A stretch of DNA of 64,000 bases from Saccharibacillus sp. O23 (GTDB lineage Bacteria; Bacillota; Bacilli; Paenibacillales; Paenibacillaceae), in contig NZ_NJDE01000024.1 in the NCBI RefSeq assembly GCF_002205895.1, forward strand, positions 37,712-101,711, in the 5' to 3' direction. The notes beneath the pieces are model-generated. The model had not been told where the DNA came from. It did not search any database and was given only the letters and a program-made list of their open reading frames with translations. Positions 19,659 to 28,690 of the stretch are shown here, in pieces (positions within the stretch are counted from its first letter, which is position 1; every line of letters begins with the position of its first letter). A program made the translations under genes and the position numbers.

Positions 19659-19689
19659 GAGTCTTCACCTTGGTGGAGGCTCTCTTTTT
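19659..19689 (+). terminator. Terminator hairpin in the GH65 leader (possible attenuator)
   Basis: A 10-bp stem (GAGTCTTCAC with GTGGAGGCTC, three G-T pairs) and a CTTG loop are followed by TCTTTTT. It lies about 30 bases downstream of the predicted start of transcription and 120 bases before the GH65 start codon. It therefore reads either as an attenuator of the sugar gene or as a late terminator of the preceding operon. I could not identify an antiterminator partner. Confidence 0.6.
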
Positions 19690-19809
19690 ATGCTTTCGTG
19701 CGCCCGTGCATCCGGTCTTTTCCCTGCCGGAGTTACTTACCCCGAGCCGAGTGGGTAATAAAACGGGAGTCTGTGCAATCGAGAACCGATGGGAATGGGA
19801 GGAAAAGAT

Positions 19810-22803
19810 ATGAAGCATTCATCCGACGGACCGATCTATGCGTACGAACCGTGGACGGTAACCGAACATACGCTGGATACCGAACAGAATCTGCGCGACG
19901 AGACGATCTTTGCGGTGGCGAACGGGTATATCGGCGTCCGGGCCAATTTCGAAGAAGGGTATTACGGACCGCTCGGCACTTCGCTGCGGGGAACCTACAT
20001 CAACGGGTTCTACGAATCGGCTCCGATCGTCTACGGCGAAGAAACGTACGGCTCGGCCCATCAGCGCGAGACGATGCTGAACGTCGCCGACGGGCAGATC
20101 ATCCGGATCTGGCTGGAAGACGAACCGGTGCATATGTTCCAAGGCACGCTGTTCGGTTATTGGCGGCAGCTCGACATGCGCAAAGGGACCGTGACCCGCA
20201 CCATCCAGTGGCGTTCGCTCGAAGGCCGCGAAGTCGAGATCACGTTCGAACGGATGGCTTCGCTGGACGATCCGCACTTGTTCCTGCTGCGCTGCACGGT
20301 CAAGCCGATGAACTTCGACGGGAAGATCCGCTTCGAGTCGGAGATCGACGGCAACGTGGTCAACCAATCTTCGTCGGGCGATCCCCGTTCGGGTTCTTCG
20401 TTCTCGGGTCCCGTGCTGACGACGCTCGAGATGCGCGAGAACCAGACCTATATCGGCATCATGCAGCGTACGCGGGTCACCGGCTTCCATGTGTCCTGCG
20501 CGGCGGAACATAAGCTGACGGGCGGCGAATACGAGCTGGAGACCGATTCGTCGAGCGGGCGCGTCGAGAAGCGGTTTACCGTATCGGCGCAAGCCGGCGA
20601 ATCGTACGCGCTGGAGAAATACGTCGCGTACCATGCTTCGGAAGAGCCGAATACCGGCGATCTGTGGAAAGAAGGCATCCGCCAGCTCGACGAAGCTTGG
20701 CAGCGCGGGTACGACAGCTACGCGGCGATTCAAGAAGGCATCCTCGACGAATTCTGGATGTCGGCCGATATCATCGTCGAAGGCGACGAAGCGCTTCAGC
20801 AGGGGCTGCGGTTCAGCGCCTACCATATGTTCCAGTCGGTCGGCCGCGACGGCCGTACGAACATGGCCGCCAAAGGTCTGACGGGCGAAGGCTACGAAGG
20901 CCATTATTTCTGGGATACGGAGATGTACGTGCTGCCGTTCTTCCTCTATACGGAACCGGAGATCGCGCGCAAGCTGCTGGATTATCGCCATTATATTCTT
21001 CCGGAAGCGAGGGAATGGGCGGAGAAGCTGAATTTCAAAGGCGCGTTGTTCCCGTGGCGGACGATCAGCGGCAAAGAAACGTCGGCGTATTTCCCGGCGG
21101 GCACCGCGCAGCTTCATATCAACGCGGATATCGCGCACGCGATCAAGATCTATAACGAAGCGGTGGACGACGCCGATTACAAATACGGAGACGGCCTGGA
21201 GATTCTGATCGAGACGAGCCGATTCTTCGCGGATTACGGCAGCTTCATTCCGGGCCGCGGTTTCTGCATCAACGGCGTGACCGGACCGGACGAGTACACG
21301 GCGCTCGTGAACAACAACGCGTATACGAACGTAATGGTCAAAGACATGTTCGAATACACCGTGCAGCTGCTGGAAGAAATGAAAGAGATGCACGAAGGCC
21401 GGTGCGAAGAGTTGTGCGACCGGATGCAGGTGAATGACGCGGAGATCGGTTCGTGGCGCAAAATGGCCGAAGAGATGTTCATCTACCGCGAGCAGGGCAT
21501 GATCGGTCAAGACGATACGTTCCTGCACAAAGCGCCGTGGAATTTCGCGGACACCCCGAAAGACAAATACCCGCTGCTGCTGCATTATCATCCGATGGAC
21601 ATCTACCGCCATCAAGTGCTGAAGCAGGCCGATCTGGTGCTGGCGTTCCACGTGCAGCCCGACCGGTTTACCCGCGCGGAGAAAGCTCGGGCTTACCTGT
21701 ATTACGAAGGCTTGACCACGCACGACTCTTCGCTGTCCGCCTGCGTGCATTCGATGGTCGCTTCGGAACTGGGCTATATGGATCAGGCTTACGAGTTCTT
21801 CATGGAAACGGCGCGGCTCGACCTCGACGACACGCACGGCAACGTCAAAGACGGGATTCATGCCGCCGCGATGGCCGGCAGCCGTCTGGCGATCGTCAGC
21901 GGTTTCGCCGGCATGAAGCAGGATGCGGATAAGCTGAGTTTCCGTCCGGTACTGCCCGGCCAATGGGAACGGTGCAGCTTCGCGCTCAAATGGAAAGGAC
22001 GCCGTCTCTACGTCAGCATCACCCAAGAGTCGACGACCTACCGCGTGCTGGAAGGCGATCCGGTCAAGATCGAACACTTCGGCGTGGAAGCGGAACTGGA
22101 ATCCGAACTGACGCTGCCCAATCGCGTGCTCGCCGGCGTGCTGTTCGATCTCGACGGCGTGATCACCGATACGGCGGAACTGCATTATCAAGCGTGGAAA
22201 GAACTGGCCGACGAGCTGAACATTCCGTTCGACCGCGCGTATAACGAGAAGCTCAAAGGCGTCGACCGCATGGCTTCGCTGAAGCTGATCCTGCAAAACG
22301 GCGACCGCAAGTTCTCGATCGACGAGATGCAGAAGCTGGCCGACAAGAAAAACGAACGCTACAAAGAGCTGCTGCTGACCTTGACTCCGGACGCGCTGCT
22401 GCCGGGCACGCGCAAGCTGCTGAAGGCGCTGCGGCGCGACGGCATCCGTACGGCGCTGGCTTCGGCCAGCCGCAACGCGCCGACCGTGCTCGATCGCCTC
22501 GGCGTGACCGATCTGTTCGATTACGTGGCCGACGCGGGCGCGGTGGCGCTTCAGAAGCCGGACGCGGAGATTTTCCTGAACGCCGCGGAAGGTCTGGGCG
22601 TCCATCCGCTGCGCTGCATCGGCATCGAAGACGCGGAAGCGGGCGTCGTGGCGATCCACCGCGCGGGCATGCAGGCCGTGGGCATCGGCACGGAAGAAAC
22701 GCTGCCGGACGCCGATCATCACGTCGCGTCGCTCGCCGAACTGAATCCGGCGCTGCTGCGGGAATGGATGAACGAGTTTCCGAAACGCGAATTGAAAGGC
22801 TGA
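19810..22803 (+). CDS. GH65 disaccharide phosphorylase fused to beta-phosphoglucomutase
   Basis: A 997-residue natural fusion. Residues 1-765 are a complete inverting GH65 phosphorylase with the general acid Glu495 in GVTGPDEYTA, the WDTEMY segment and the HYHPMDIYRHQ phosphate-binding region. Residues 772-990 are a HAD-superfamily beta-phosphoglucomutase with Asp780 and Asp782 in LFDLDGVITDT, the ASASRN motif and the KPDAEIF and GIEDAEAG motifs. The phosphorylase would split an alpha-glucobiose (maltose, kojibiose, nigerose or trehalose) with phosphate to give glucose plus beta-glucose-1-phosphate. The fused mutase turns the latter into glucose-6-phosphate. The sequence alone does not settle the disaccharide; a maltose-phosphorylase-like enzyme is the default. 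GGGAGG lies 7 bases before ATG 19810. It is transcribed alone. Confidence 0.92.
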   Translation: MKHSSDGPIYAYEPWTVTEHTLDTEQNLRDETIFAVANGYIGVRANFEEGYYGPLGTSLRGTYINGFYESAPIVYGEETYGSAHQRETMLNVADGQIIRIWLEDEPVHMFQGTLFGYWRQLDMRKGTVTRTIQWRSLEGREVEITFERMASLDDPHLFLLRCTVKPMNFDGKIRFESEIDGNVVNQSSSGDPRSGSSFSGPVLTTLEMRENQTYIGIMQRTRVTGFHVSCAAEHKLTGGEYELETDSSSGRVEKRFTVSAQAGESYALEKYVAYHASEEPNTGDLWKEGIRQLDEAWQRGYDSYAAIQEGILDEFWMSADIIVEGDEALQQGLRFSAYHMFQSVGRDGRTNMAAKGLTGEGYEGHYFWDTEMYVLPFFLYTEPEIARKLLDYRHYILPEAREWAEKLNFKGALFPWRTISGKETSAYFPAGTAQLHINADIAHAIKIYNEAVDDADYKYGDGLEILIETSRFFADYGSFIPGRGFCINGVTGPDEYTALVNNNAYTNVMVKDMFEYTVQLLEEMKEMHEGRCEELCDRMQVNDAEIGSWRKMAEEMFIYREQGMIGQDDTFLHKAPWNFADTPKDKYPLLLHYHPMDIYRHQVLKQADLVLAFHVQPDRFTRAEKARAYLYYEGLTTHDSSLSACVHSMVASELGYMDQAYEFFMETARLDLDDTHGNVKDGIHAAAMAGSRLAIVSGFAGMKQDADKLSFRPVLPGQWERCSFALKWKGRRLYVSITQESTTYRVLEGDPVKIEHFGVEAELESELTLPNRVLAGVLFDLDGVITDTAELHYQAWKELADELNIPFDRAYNEKLKGVDRMASLKLILQNGDRKFSIDEMQKLADKKNERYKELLLTLTPDALLPGTRKLLKALRRDGIRTALASASRNAPTVLDRLGVTDLFDYVADAGAVALQKPDAEIFLNAAEGLGVHPLRCIGIEDAEAGVVAIHRAGMQAVGIGTEETLPDADHHVASLAELNPALLREWMNEFPKRELKG

Positions 22804-22816
22804 AGACATTGAAGAA

Positions 22817-22864
22817 AGGCCGCACCGGTTATCCCGAAAAGGAGACCGTGCGGTCTTTTTTTTT
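22817..22864 (+). terminator. Rho-independent terminator after the GH65 fusion gene
   Basis: GGCCGCACCGGT pairs with ACCGTGCGGTC and is followed by nine T residues. Confidence 0.9.
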
Positions 22865-22879
22865 GCGTTTTTGCTAAAA

Positions 22880-22907
22880 TGAAACTTTTCGCGGGGAGCG
22901 ATCCGTC
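22880..22907 (+). promoter_or_regulatory. Candidate ECF-type autoregulated promoter
   Basis: TGAAAC at 22880-22885 and CGTC at 22904-22907 fit the general ECF sigma pattern, although the 18-base spacer is a little long. A TGCTAAAAT extended -10 for sigma-A overlaps it at 22872-22880, so both may be used. Confidence 0.45.
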
Positions 22908-22941
22908 ATAGCGGTGCAAGGAACGAGAGAGGGGAGAGAAG

Positions 22942-23475
22942 GTGGCCGAGACGTTGAGATGGGAAGAAACGGAGCAGCGGGCGAGCCAGCGGGAAGAAGA
23001 ACGTTTCTTCGAACGGATCGACAGGCAGAGCGCCAAGCTGTACAACATTGCTTACAGTTATTTGCGAAGCGATGCGGACGCGTTGGAGATGCTTCAGGAA
23101 GCTTCGTACCGGGCATGGTCGAAGCGCGCGTCGCTCAAAGACGGGAAGCTGTTCGACTCTTGGCTGATCCGCATTCTGATCAACTGCTGCATGGACGAGC
23201 TGAGGCGTCGCAAACGGGTGATTCCGTCCGACCGCGCCGAGCAAATCCGAAGCGAGCTTCCGGCGGCGGAAATGCAAAGTTCGACCCGGCTCGACGTGGA
23301 GCGGGCGATGGAGAAGATGCCGAAGAAATACCGGCACGTGCTGGTCTTGAGGTTCTATCACGATATGACGCTAGCGGAGATTGCCCAAATCCTGAACAAG
23401 CCGGAGAGCACGGTCAAAAGTCGATTATATCGGGCATTGAAGCAGATGCGAATCCGATTGGAGCAGGAGCGTTAA
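22942..23475 (+). CDS. ECF sigma factor, module 1
   Basis: A 177-residue extracytoplasmic-function sigma-70 factor. Region 2 covers about residues 34-95 (YNIAYSYLRSDADALEMLQE, then WLIRILINCCMDELRRRKR). Region 4 covers about 125-175 (MPKKYRHVLVLRFYHDMTLAEIA with STVKSRLYRALKQMR). It directs RNA polymerase to a small regulon, usually including its own operon. The GTG start at 22942 follows GGGGAGAGAAG. The next gene, 21 bases downstream, is its presumed DUF4179 anti-sigma factor. The protein is closely similar in layout to the ECF factors at 25126 and 28859, including the shared INCCMDELR signature, which points to gene duplication within the cluster. Confidence 0.92.
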   Translation: MAETLRWEETEQRASQREEERFFERIDRQSAKLYNIAYSYLRSDADALEMLQEASYRAWSKRASLKDGKLFDSWLIRILINCCMDELRRRKRVIPSDRAEQIRSELPAAEMQSSTRLDVERAMEKMPKKYRHVLVLRFYHDMTLAEIAQILNKPESTVKSRLYRALKQMRIRLEQER

Positions 23476-23496
23476 CAAGCGGGGAGGGATAAGGAA

Positions 23497-24933
23497 ATGG
23501 ATGCATACCGCAAAGAAGAACGGATGTTGACGGAAGCGTCGGAAGAGAGGCGTCGGGAGCGGCGGATGCCTTCGGCGGCTCAGCGCAGCGCAGCGATTCG
23601 CAGAGGCATGAACCGGGCGCAGAGCGATACGCGTCGAAGAAAAGGGGTTGTTTTCGCGGGAGCCGGAGCGGCGATTCTGGCGGCCGGCGCGCTGCTGCTC
23701 GGATACGGCGGAGGGTCGGAAGAAAGCCCGATGCCGCAGGAACCGACGAAGCAAATTCGGGCGGAAGACATGTTGAAGCTCGATCAGACGTTGGAGCCTT
23801 TTTACAAGCTGGTCTCGCGCAACGATCCGACATTGAGCGGCGCGATGCAGAGAAAAGCGGTCATGGCCGCGAATATCGTCGACGAACGCGACGGATTCGC
23901 GTTGGCGGTACGCGGCATGGTCAGGGACAGCCGCAGCGTATCTCTGTTCTATACGCTCAAAAGTCCCAACGGCGACCGGTTGTCGCTGGCCGATCCCGAG
24001 CTGCTGAACGCCGCCGACGGCGGGCAAGCGACGTTCGACGACTATTCCCGTCCGAGCGAAGAATTCGACGTATTCGAACAAGCGCAGTACGGCGTAATCA
24101 CGCTGCCGCTGCTGCCGAAATACGGCGAATCCGAACGGTTTACGTTAAAAGCGCGGGCGGTATCGGGCCGCTCGGACGCGGACGACCGCAGTTTGCAGAC
24201 GTTCGAGGTGCCGTTGACGTTGGCTTCGACCGCTTCGGAAGAAGAACAGCTCGTTTTCGAGCAGCCGAAAATGTTCGAAGTCGGCGGCCGGAAGTTCGCG
24301 ATCGACCGGGTATTGATCACGCCGCTGCAAATTTATTTGTCTGTCGACGAAGAAAAAGGAGAGTCGTTCTCCTGGTTGGTCAATCCGCGTCTGGTCGTCA
24401 CGAACGGCGGACAAGAACAGCCTTTGACGAAAAGCGCATTGTGGCTCTACCCCGGCTGGCAGCAAAACGAACGTTACGATCTGGTCTATGCCAACGTGTC
24501 GGGTACGGGTCATCCCGATTCGCTCAAACTGAGCGCGCAGGGCGTCGCGAAAGCTCCGGAGGCGGGCAGCGTGCTGGTCGTCGATACGGATAAGTCGGAA
24601 GTGCTGAAAGCCCCGGACGAAGGCTATGCAATAAATTGGGCTCCGAACGAATCCGGAAGCCGGAACTTGACGGTCACTTATCCGATCTCTTCTACAGAAT
24701 GGAAGGAGGGGCAATATCTATTCTTGGATTTTTCTTTTAAAGACGGCAGCGGCAAAGAGCATCCTATTCAGCTCAATCAGAACGGAGGGGTCAGCGAGAG
24801 CATGAGCAACGGGGACGGCACCGCATATACCTTGGTTCGCCTCGAGAAATCCGATTACCCGCAGCCTCTCACCTTTAAAGTCAAAGAGGCCCCCGGATGG
24901 ACGGAAGACGAGCAAGAGATTAAGCTGAAATAA
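23497..24933 (+). CDS. DUF4179 membrane anti-sigma factor, module 1
   Basis: A 478-residue single-pass protein. About 45 basic cytoplasmic residues come first, then one membrane helix (about 50-69), then a large extracytoplasmic part. That part includes the DUF4179 region, recognisable from IVDERDGFALAVRGMVRDSRSVSLFYTL-like strands (shown here in fragments) that recur in the other copies. In this family the cytoplasmic stub holds the sigma factor and the outer domain senses an envelope signal. It lies 21 bases after its sigma gene and has a GGGGAGG-type ribosome binding site. The signal is unknown. A terminator follows at 24989. Confidence 0.82.
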   Translation: MDAYRKEERMLTEASEERRRERRMPSAAQRSAAIRRGMNRAQSDTRRRKGVVFAGAGAAILAAGALLLGYGGGSEESPMPQEPTKQIRAEDMLKLDQTLEPFYKLVSRNDPTLSGAMQRKAVMAANIVDERDGFALAVRGMVRDSRSVSLFYTLKSPNGDRLSLADPELLNAADGGQATFDDYSRPSEEFDVFEQAQYGVITLPLLPKYGESERFTLKARAVSGRSDADDRSLQTFEVPLTLASTASEEEQLVFEQPKMFEVGGRKFAIDRVLITPLQIYLSVDEEKGESFSWLVNPRLVVTNGGQEQPLTKSALWLYPGWQQNERYDLVYANVSGTGHPDSLKLSAQGVAKAPEAGSVLVVDTDKSEVLKAPDEGYAINWAPNESGSRNLTVTYPISSTEWKEGQYLFLDFSFKDGSGKEHPIQLNQNGGVSESMSNGDGTAYTLVRLEKSDYPQPLTFKVKEAPGWTEDEQEIKLK

Positions 24934-24988
24934 GCCGGACAGCCATAAGGGAACGAAGCAGCAGCATGCCGAAGCAAAAGCGAGCGCA

Positions 24989-25019
24989 GCCGGACGGTCG
25001 GAAGACCGCCGGCTTTTTG
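24989..25019 (+). terminator. Rho-independent terminator after module 1
   Basis: GCCGGACGGTC pairs with GACCGCCGGC around GGAA, with five T residues after it. Confidence 0.88.
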
Positions 25020-25040
25020 CCGTGCTTTTCCGACGAAATC

Positions 25041-25067
25041 AAAACCGTTCGCCTACTCCGCTCCGTC
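25041..25067 (+). promoter_or_regulatory. Candidate ECF-type promoter of module 2
   Basis: AAAACC at 25041-25046 and CGTC at 25064-25067 have a 17-base spacer. The CTCCGTC context around the -10 matches that before the orphan DUF4179 gene (27221-27227) and partly that of module 1. Confidence 0.4.
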
Positions 25068-25125
25068 TACTGTACATAATCGATTAGAAACGAAACACGT
25101 GTGAACGCATAGAGGAGGGCTGCAG

Positions 25126-25641
25126 GTGGGAACACCGCTAGAAATCAAACAAGACAGCGCGCGCGCGGCGGAGCTTAACGAAGAAACGTTTGTTCGAAAG
25201 ATCGCGGAACACCGGCGAAAATTGTACGGAATCGCGTTCAGCTATCTGCATAACGAAGCGGACGCGCTCGAAGCGCTGCAAGAAGCGTCGTGCAAAGCAT
25301 GGATCAAACGCAAAATGCTCAAAGAAGACGCGGCTTTTCTGCCGTGGATGATCCGCATTCTGATCAACTGCTGCATGGACGAACTGAGAAAGCGCAAACG
25401 GGTCGTGCCGTCCGACACCGCGGGCGAAGAACGGTTCGAAGAAAGTCGGATGGTCAGTTCCCGGCGGATCGATCTCGACCGGGCGTTGGCGCGGCTGCCG
25501 GATAAATACCGCCACGTCATCATTCTGAAATACTACCACGACATGACGCTGACCGAGGTCGCGCGCGTCTTGAAGAAGCCGGAAGGTACGGTCAAGACCT
25601 GGCTGCACAAGGCGCTCAAGCGAATGCGGGAACTGCTGTAA
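25126..25641 (+). CDS. ECF sigma factor, module 2
   Basis: A 171-residue ECF sigma factor of the same type as the genes at 22942 and 28859. Region 2 contains YGIAFSYLHNEADALEALQEA and the INCCMDELRKRKR end (read in parts). Region 4 contains DKYRHVIILKYYHDMTLTEVA and GTVKTWLHKALKRMR. The GTG start is preceded by AGAGGAGGG at a normal distance. It is followed after 32 bases by its DUF4179 partner. Residues of region 4 differ from module 1 (GTVKTW in place of STVKSR), so the target promoters may differ or only partly overlap. Confidence 0.92.
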   Translation: MGTPLEIKQDSARAAELNEETFVRKIAEHRRKLYGIAFSYLHNEADALEALQEASCKAWIKRKMLKEDAAFLPWMIRILINCCMDELRKRKRVVPSDTAGEERFEESRMVSSRRIDLDRALARLPDKYRHVIILKYYHDMTLTEVARVLKKPEGTVKTWLHKALKRMRELL

Positions 25642-25673
25642 CGCATAAACGAACAGAAAAGGAGGAAGCAGGC

Positions 25674-27185
25674 ATGGAAAACAAACGCGAAGAACAGCTT
25701 TTCCGGCAGGAAGCGGAGCGCGAGTCTCGCGAGACGGCGAATATCGACGACGCGAAGCTGATGCGGGCGATCCGCAGCGGCGTCAAACGCGGCAGCGCCT
25801 CATCGGGACGGCGGCTGTATCGCTACGTCGGAGCGGGCGCGGCGGGTCTGGCGTTGGCGGCCGGCGTATTCATGGCGACGAACGGGTACTTGCGCCATAC
25901 GGCCGTGGTCGAAGCGCCGGCCGCGGTTCAAGCGTCGGGCAACGAAGCAAGCTGGGGAGAATACGAGAATTTCCGTTCCAGCGTATCGGGAGAGCCGATT
26001 CTCGAAGACGCGCTGAGCAAAGGGGCGGTAGAGCCGCTTAAAGTCAAGACCGAAGCCGGAGGCTACGAGCTGGAATTGTACGGTGCGGTCGGAGACAGCC
26101 GAAAGTTGACGCTGCTGTACGCGATCGGAGGAGAAGACGTGCGTTCCACCGCGCTCAGCCAAGGACGGCTGATCGACGCATCGGGTACGGTCATCGGTAC
26201 GCAGGAATCGCGCCGGGACTTCTACAAAGACGGCCGTTTGTACGGATACGCGACGTTCGCGCTCGAACAACCGCCGCAGGAAGAGCAGGAGAAGTCGGCG
26301 CTCGAGTTCAAGCTGGAAGCGCCGGTGTACAGCCGGACGCCGAATCCCGGTTACGACAAAGACAGCGAGAAGCTGGCGGTCTTGACGGCGGACGTCGAAT
26401 TGAATCGCGAATCCGCGGCAGGCGGAATCGGTTCGTTCGAACGGGAGCTGGCCGATCGGCAGACGTTGACCGTGGACGGACAGGTGCTGCATATCGAGCA
26501 GGCGCTGATCACGCCGCAGCGCGGCTACGTCGTGCTGGTGCCCGATCCGAACAACGACAAGAACATTTCGCGGTTGGTCGGCGCCCGTTTGACGGTGACC
26601 AAAGACGGCAAGAAGACGGTGTCCGAAGGTGGCCCCGGCGTCGGGATCGTACTGACGGAGAAAGACGGTTCGAAGCGGTTCGAGTTTACGTTCAATCGGG
26701 TACCGCTGCCGAAAAATCCGGATTCCGTCACGTTCAGCGTAGAAGGCATCGAGGCGTTAAGCCGCGAAGAACAGAAACTGATCATCGATACCGCTGCCAA
26801 CAAAGTCGTCCAAGCGCCGGACCCGAAAATCTCGGCGGAGCTCGAAGCGGCAGCAGACGGAACCCAGACGCTCAAAGTGAATTATCCGATCGATTCCGAG
26901 CGCGTGTTCGGCGGCGACCCGCCTTCCATGATGAATCTTGATCTGAGCTTCACCGACGCGAAAGGGAAAAAGTACCCGCTGTCGTATCCGGTCTCGGAAG
27001 ACGGCATGACGGTCATGGGCGAAGTGGAACCGGGCAGCACGTCGACGTTCGCGTCGTACGTGATGGAGAAGCGGGACTATGCTCAGCCGCTGACGTTCAA
27101 GATTCTGGCTTACCCGCGAGAAATCATCGAACCCCATAGCATCGAACTGAACAGCACGGAAACCGGAATAACGGACAAAAAATAA
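25674..27185 (+). CDS. DUF4179 membrane anti-sigma factor, module 2
   Basis: A 503-residue single-pass protein. A Glu/Arg-rich cytoplasmic stub of about 50 residues precedes the membrane helix (about 52-70). The outer part has the family strands ENFRSSVSGEPILEDALS and GDSRKLTLLYAIGGED, which can be matched to the orphan copy at 27270 (ENFRKAIGQSDPVL and RDSRSLTLLYELSGD). AAAGGAGG precedes the ATG. It presumably holds the module 2 sigma factor at the membrane until an envelope signal arrives. There is no clear terminator between it and the orphan DUF4179 gene 84 bases downstream. Confidence 0.82.
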   Translation: MENKREEQLFRQEAERESRETANIDDAKLMRAIRSGVKRGSASSGRRLYRYVGAGAAGLALAAGVFMATNGYLRHTAVVEAPAAVQASGNEASWGEYENFRSSVSGEPILEDALSKGAVEPLKVKTEAGGYELELYGAVGDSRKLTLLYAIGGEDVRSTALSQGRLIDASGTVIGTQESRRDFYKDGRLYGYATFALEQPPQEEQEKSALEFKLEAPVYSRTPNPGYDKDSEKLAVLTADVELNRESAAGGIGSFERELADRQTLTVDGQVLHIEQALITPQRGYVVLVPDPNNDKNISRLVGARLTVTKDGKKTVSEGGPGVGIVLTEKDGSKRFEFTFNRVPLPKNPDSVTFSVEGIEALSREEQKLIIDTAANKVVQAPDPKISAELEAAADGTQTLKVNYPIDSERVFGGDPPSMMNLDLSFTDAKGKKYPLSYPVSEDGMTVMGEVEPGSTSTFASYVMEKRDYAQPLTFKILAYPREIIEPHSIELNSTETGITDKK

Positions 27186-27200
27186 AAAATCCATTTTGCC

Positions 27201-27227
27201 GAATCCGTTTGGGGGTCCCGCTCCGTC
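27201..27227 (+). promoter_or_regulatory. Candidate ECF-type promoter of the orphan DUF4179 gene
   Basis: CTCCGTCAATA around 27221-27231 repeats the -10-like CCGTC motif seen before the sigma genes. The -35 region (GAATCC, 27201-27206) is a weak match, so this is a tentative site. Confidence 0.3.
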
Positions 27228-27269
27228 AATACTTTGATTGATTCTTTTATTATCCAGAGGAGGATGAAA

Positions 27270-28601
27270 ATGAGAAAAAGACTTCAAGCAGCAAAACGGT
27301 TGACGGGCGCGGGAACGGCGGTTGCTTTGGCTTCGGGCATTCTGTTTACCTTGTCGGGAACGGCAGCGGTTCCGGCGCAGGCGGCTTCTGCTCCGTCCGC
27401 GGCAGCCGTCAAAGCGCCGACGGCGGAGAACAAAGATTGGGGAGCGTTCGAGAACTTCCGCAAAGCGATCGGCCAAAGCGACCCGGTACTGTCGGCCGCT
27501 TTGGATCAAGGTTACGTCGAAGCGCTGAACGATTCGGCAAGCGGAGCGGGCTATACGTTGAACGTTAAAGGCGTGATTCGAGACAGCCGCAGCCTGACGC
27601 TGCTGTACGAACTGAGCGGAGACCAAGCGTCCAAAGCGGCGGCGGCCCGGTTCGCGCTGCAAGAAGGCGGCCGGGATCTGGTAAAAGCGCAGGGACTGTC
27701 GAATTCGGTCGTGATCGGCGGCAAAGTGTACGGCTACGCTTCGTTCCGTCTGGCGGAAGCCGACGGCATGCTCGGCACGTTCAGCCTGACCGCTCCGATC
27801 TACGGCCGCACGGCGAATCCGGGCTATGATCCCGACAGCAAACTGCTGACGACGCTCAAGCTGAACGTGCAGACCGATCCGACGAAGTTCAGCCGGCACG
27901 AGAATAAACTGGATGCAGGCGGCACGTTAACCGTGAACGGCCAGAAGCTCGCGGTCGAAGAAGCTTACGCCACGCCGCTGCGTACCTACGTGACGCTGAA
28001 AGCGGACGAAGCCAATACGCACGACATCTTCCGTCTGACGGGCGTCCAATTGAAACTGGGCAAAAACGGCGTCGAACAAACGTCGCGTCCTCAGCTCGGC
28101 GTCTCTTACAGAGACGGTGCGCGTTATATCTTCGAATTCCCGAATCAGACGCTGCTGACCGATCCGGACAGCGTCGTGCTGCATGCGGACGGAATCGAAG
28201 CGCTCAACAAAAATCAAACGAAGCTGACGTTCGACGTTCAAAAAGGCGTCGCGAGCGCTTCGGCGATTCCGGACCTGAAAGCGAAAACGGAAGACGTATC
28301 GAAAGACGTATCCAAAATCACGTTTACGTACAAAGTGAATCCGGCGCTGTACAAAGATCCGCAAAACAGCGCTTCGCTGCTCGTGCTGGGCATGACGTTC
28401 GTCGACGCGTCCGGTCAGAAGCATCGGACGGTCGAAGCGCCCGACGGCTCGGGCTTCGGCTATTCGTACACCGACGAAGGCAGCAGCGAAGGCGCCGCGA
28501 TCGTGTACGTCAAGAAAGGCAGTTATAAGCAGCCGCTGACGTTCGACATCTCGACGTATCCGAACGTGATCGCGGACGCTCAAGAGCTGAAGTTGAAATA
28601 A
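27270..28601 (+). CDS. Secreted orphan DUF4179 protein without anti-sigma stub
   Basis: A 443-residue homologue of the outer part of the anti-sigma factors, but it starts with a true signal peptide (basic start, hydrophobic core to about residue 30, AQA cleavage site) in place of a cytoplasmic stub and anchor. It therefore cannot hold a sigma factor in the cytosol. The match begins at WGAFENFRKAIG and continues to the C-terminal KQPLTFDISTYPN, parallel to AQPLTFKILAYP in module 2. I use ATG 27270, 6 bases after AGAGGAGG; the ATG at 27264 is too close to that site. It may bind the same signal as the anti-sigma factors, or be a degenerate duplicate. No other sigma gene pairs with it. Confidence 0.82.
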   Translation: MRKRLQAAKRLTGAGTAVALASGILFTLSGTAAVPAQAASAPSAAAVKAPTAENKDWGAFENFRKAIGQSDPVLSAALDQGYVEALNDSASGAGYTLNVKGVIRDSRSLTLLYELSGDQASKAAAARFALQEGGRDLVKAQGLSNSVVIGGKVYGYASFRLAEADGMLGTFSLTAPIYGRTANPGYDPDSKLLTTLKLNVQTDPTKFSRHENKLDAGGTLTVNGQKLAVEEAYATPLRTYVTLKADEANTHDIFRLTGVQLKLGKNGVEQTSRPQLGVSYRDGARYIFEFPNQTLLTDPDSVVLHADGIEALNKNQTKLTFDVQKGVASASAIPDLKAKTEDVSKDVSKITFTYKVNPALYKDPQNSASLLVLGMTFVDASGQKHRTVEAPDGSGFGYSYTDEGSSEGAAIVYVKKGSYKQPLTFDISTYPNVIADAQELKLK

Positions 28602-28642
28602 GCCGCTTTCTTGAATATCAAAGTTGTCTTGACAGACCGTCC

Positions 28643-28672
28643 GGCCGTTTCCTCAAGGGAGACGGCTTTTTT
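28643..28672 (+). terminator. Rho-independent terminator after the orphan DUF4179 gene
   Basis: GCCGTTTCC pairs with GGGAGACGGC around TCAA and is followed by six T residues. Confidence 0.85.
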
Positions 28673-28690
28673 CATATCCTTTTTTCTTGC

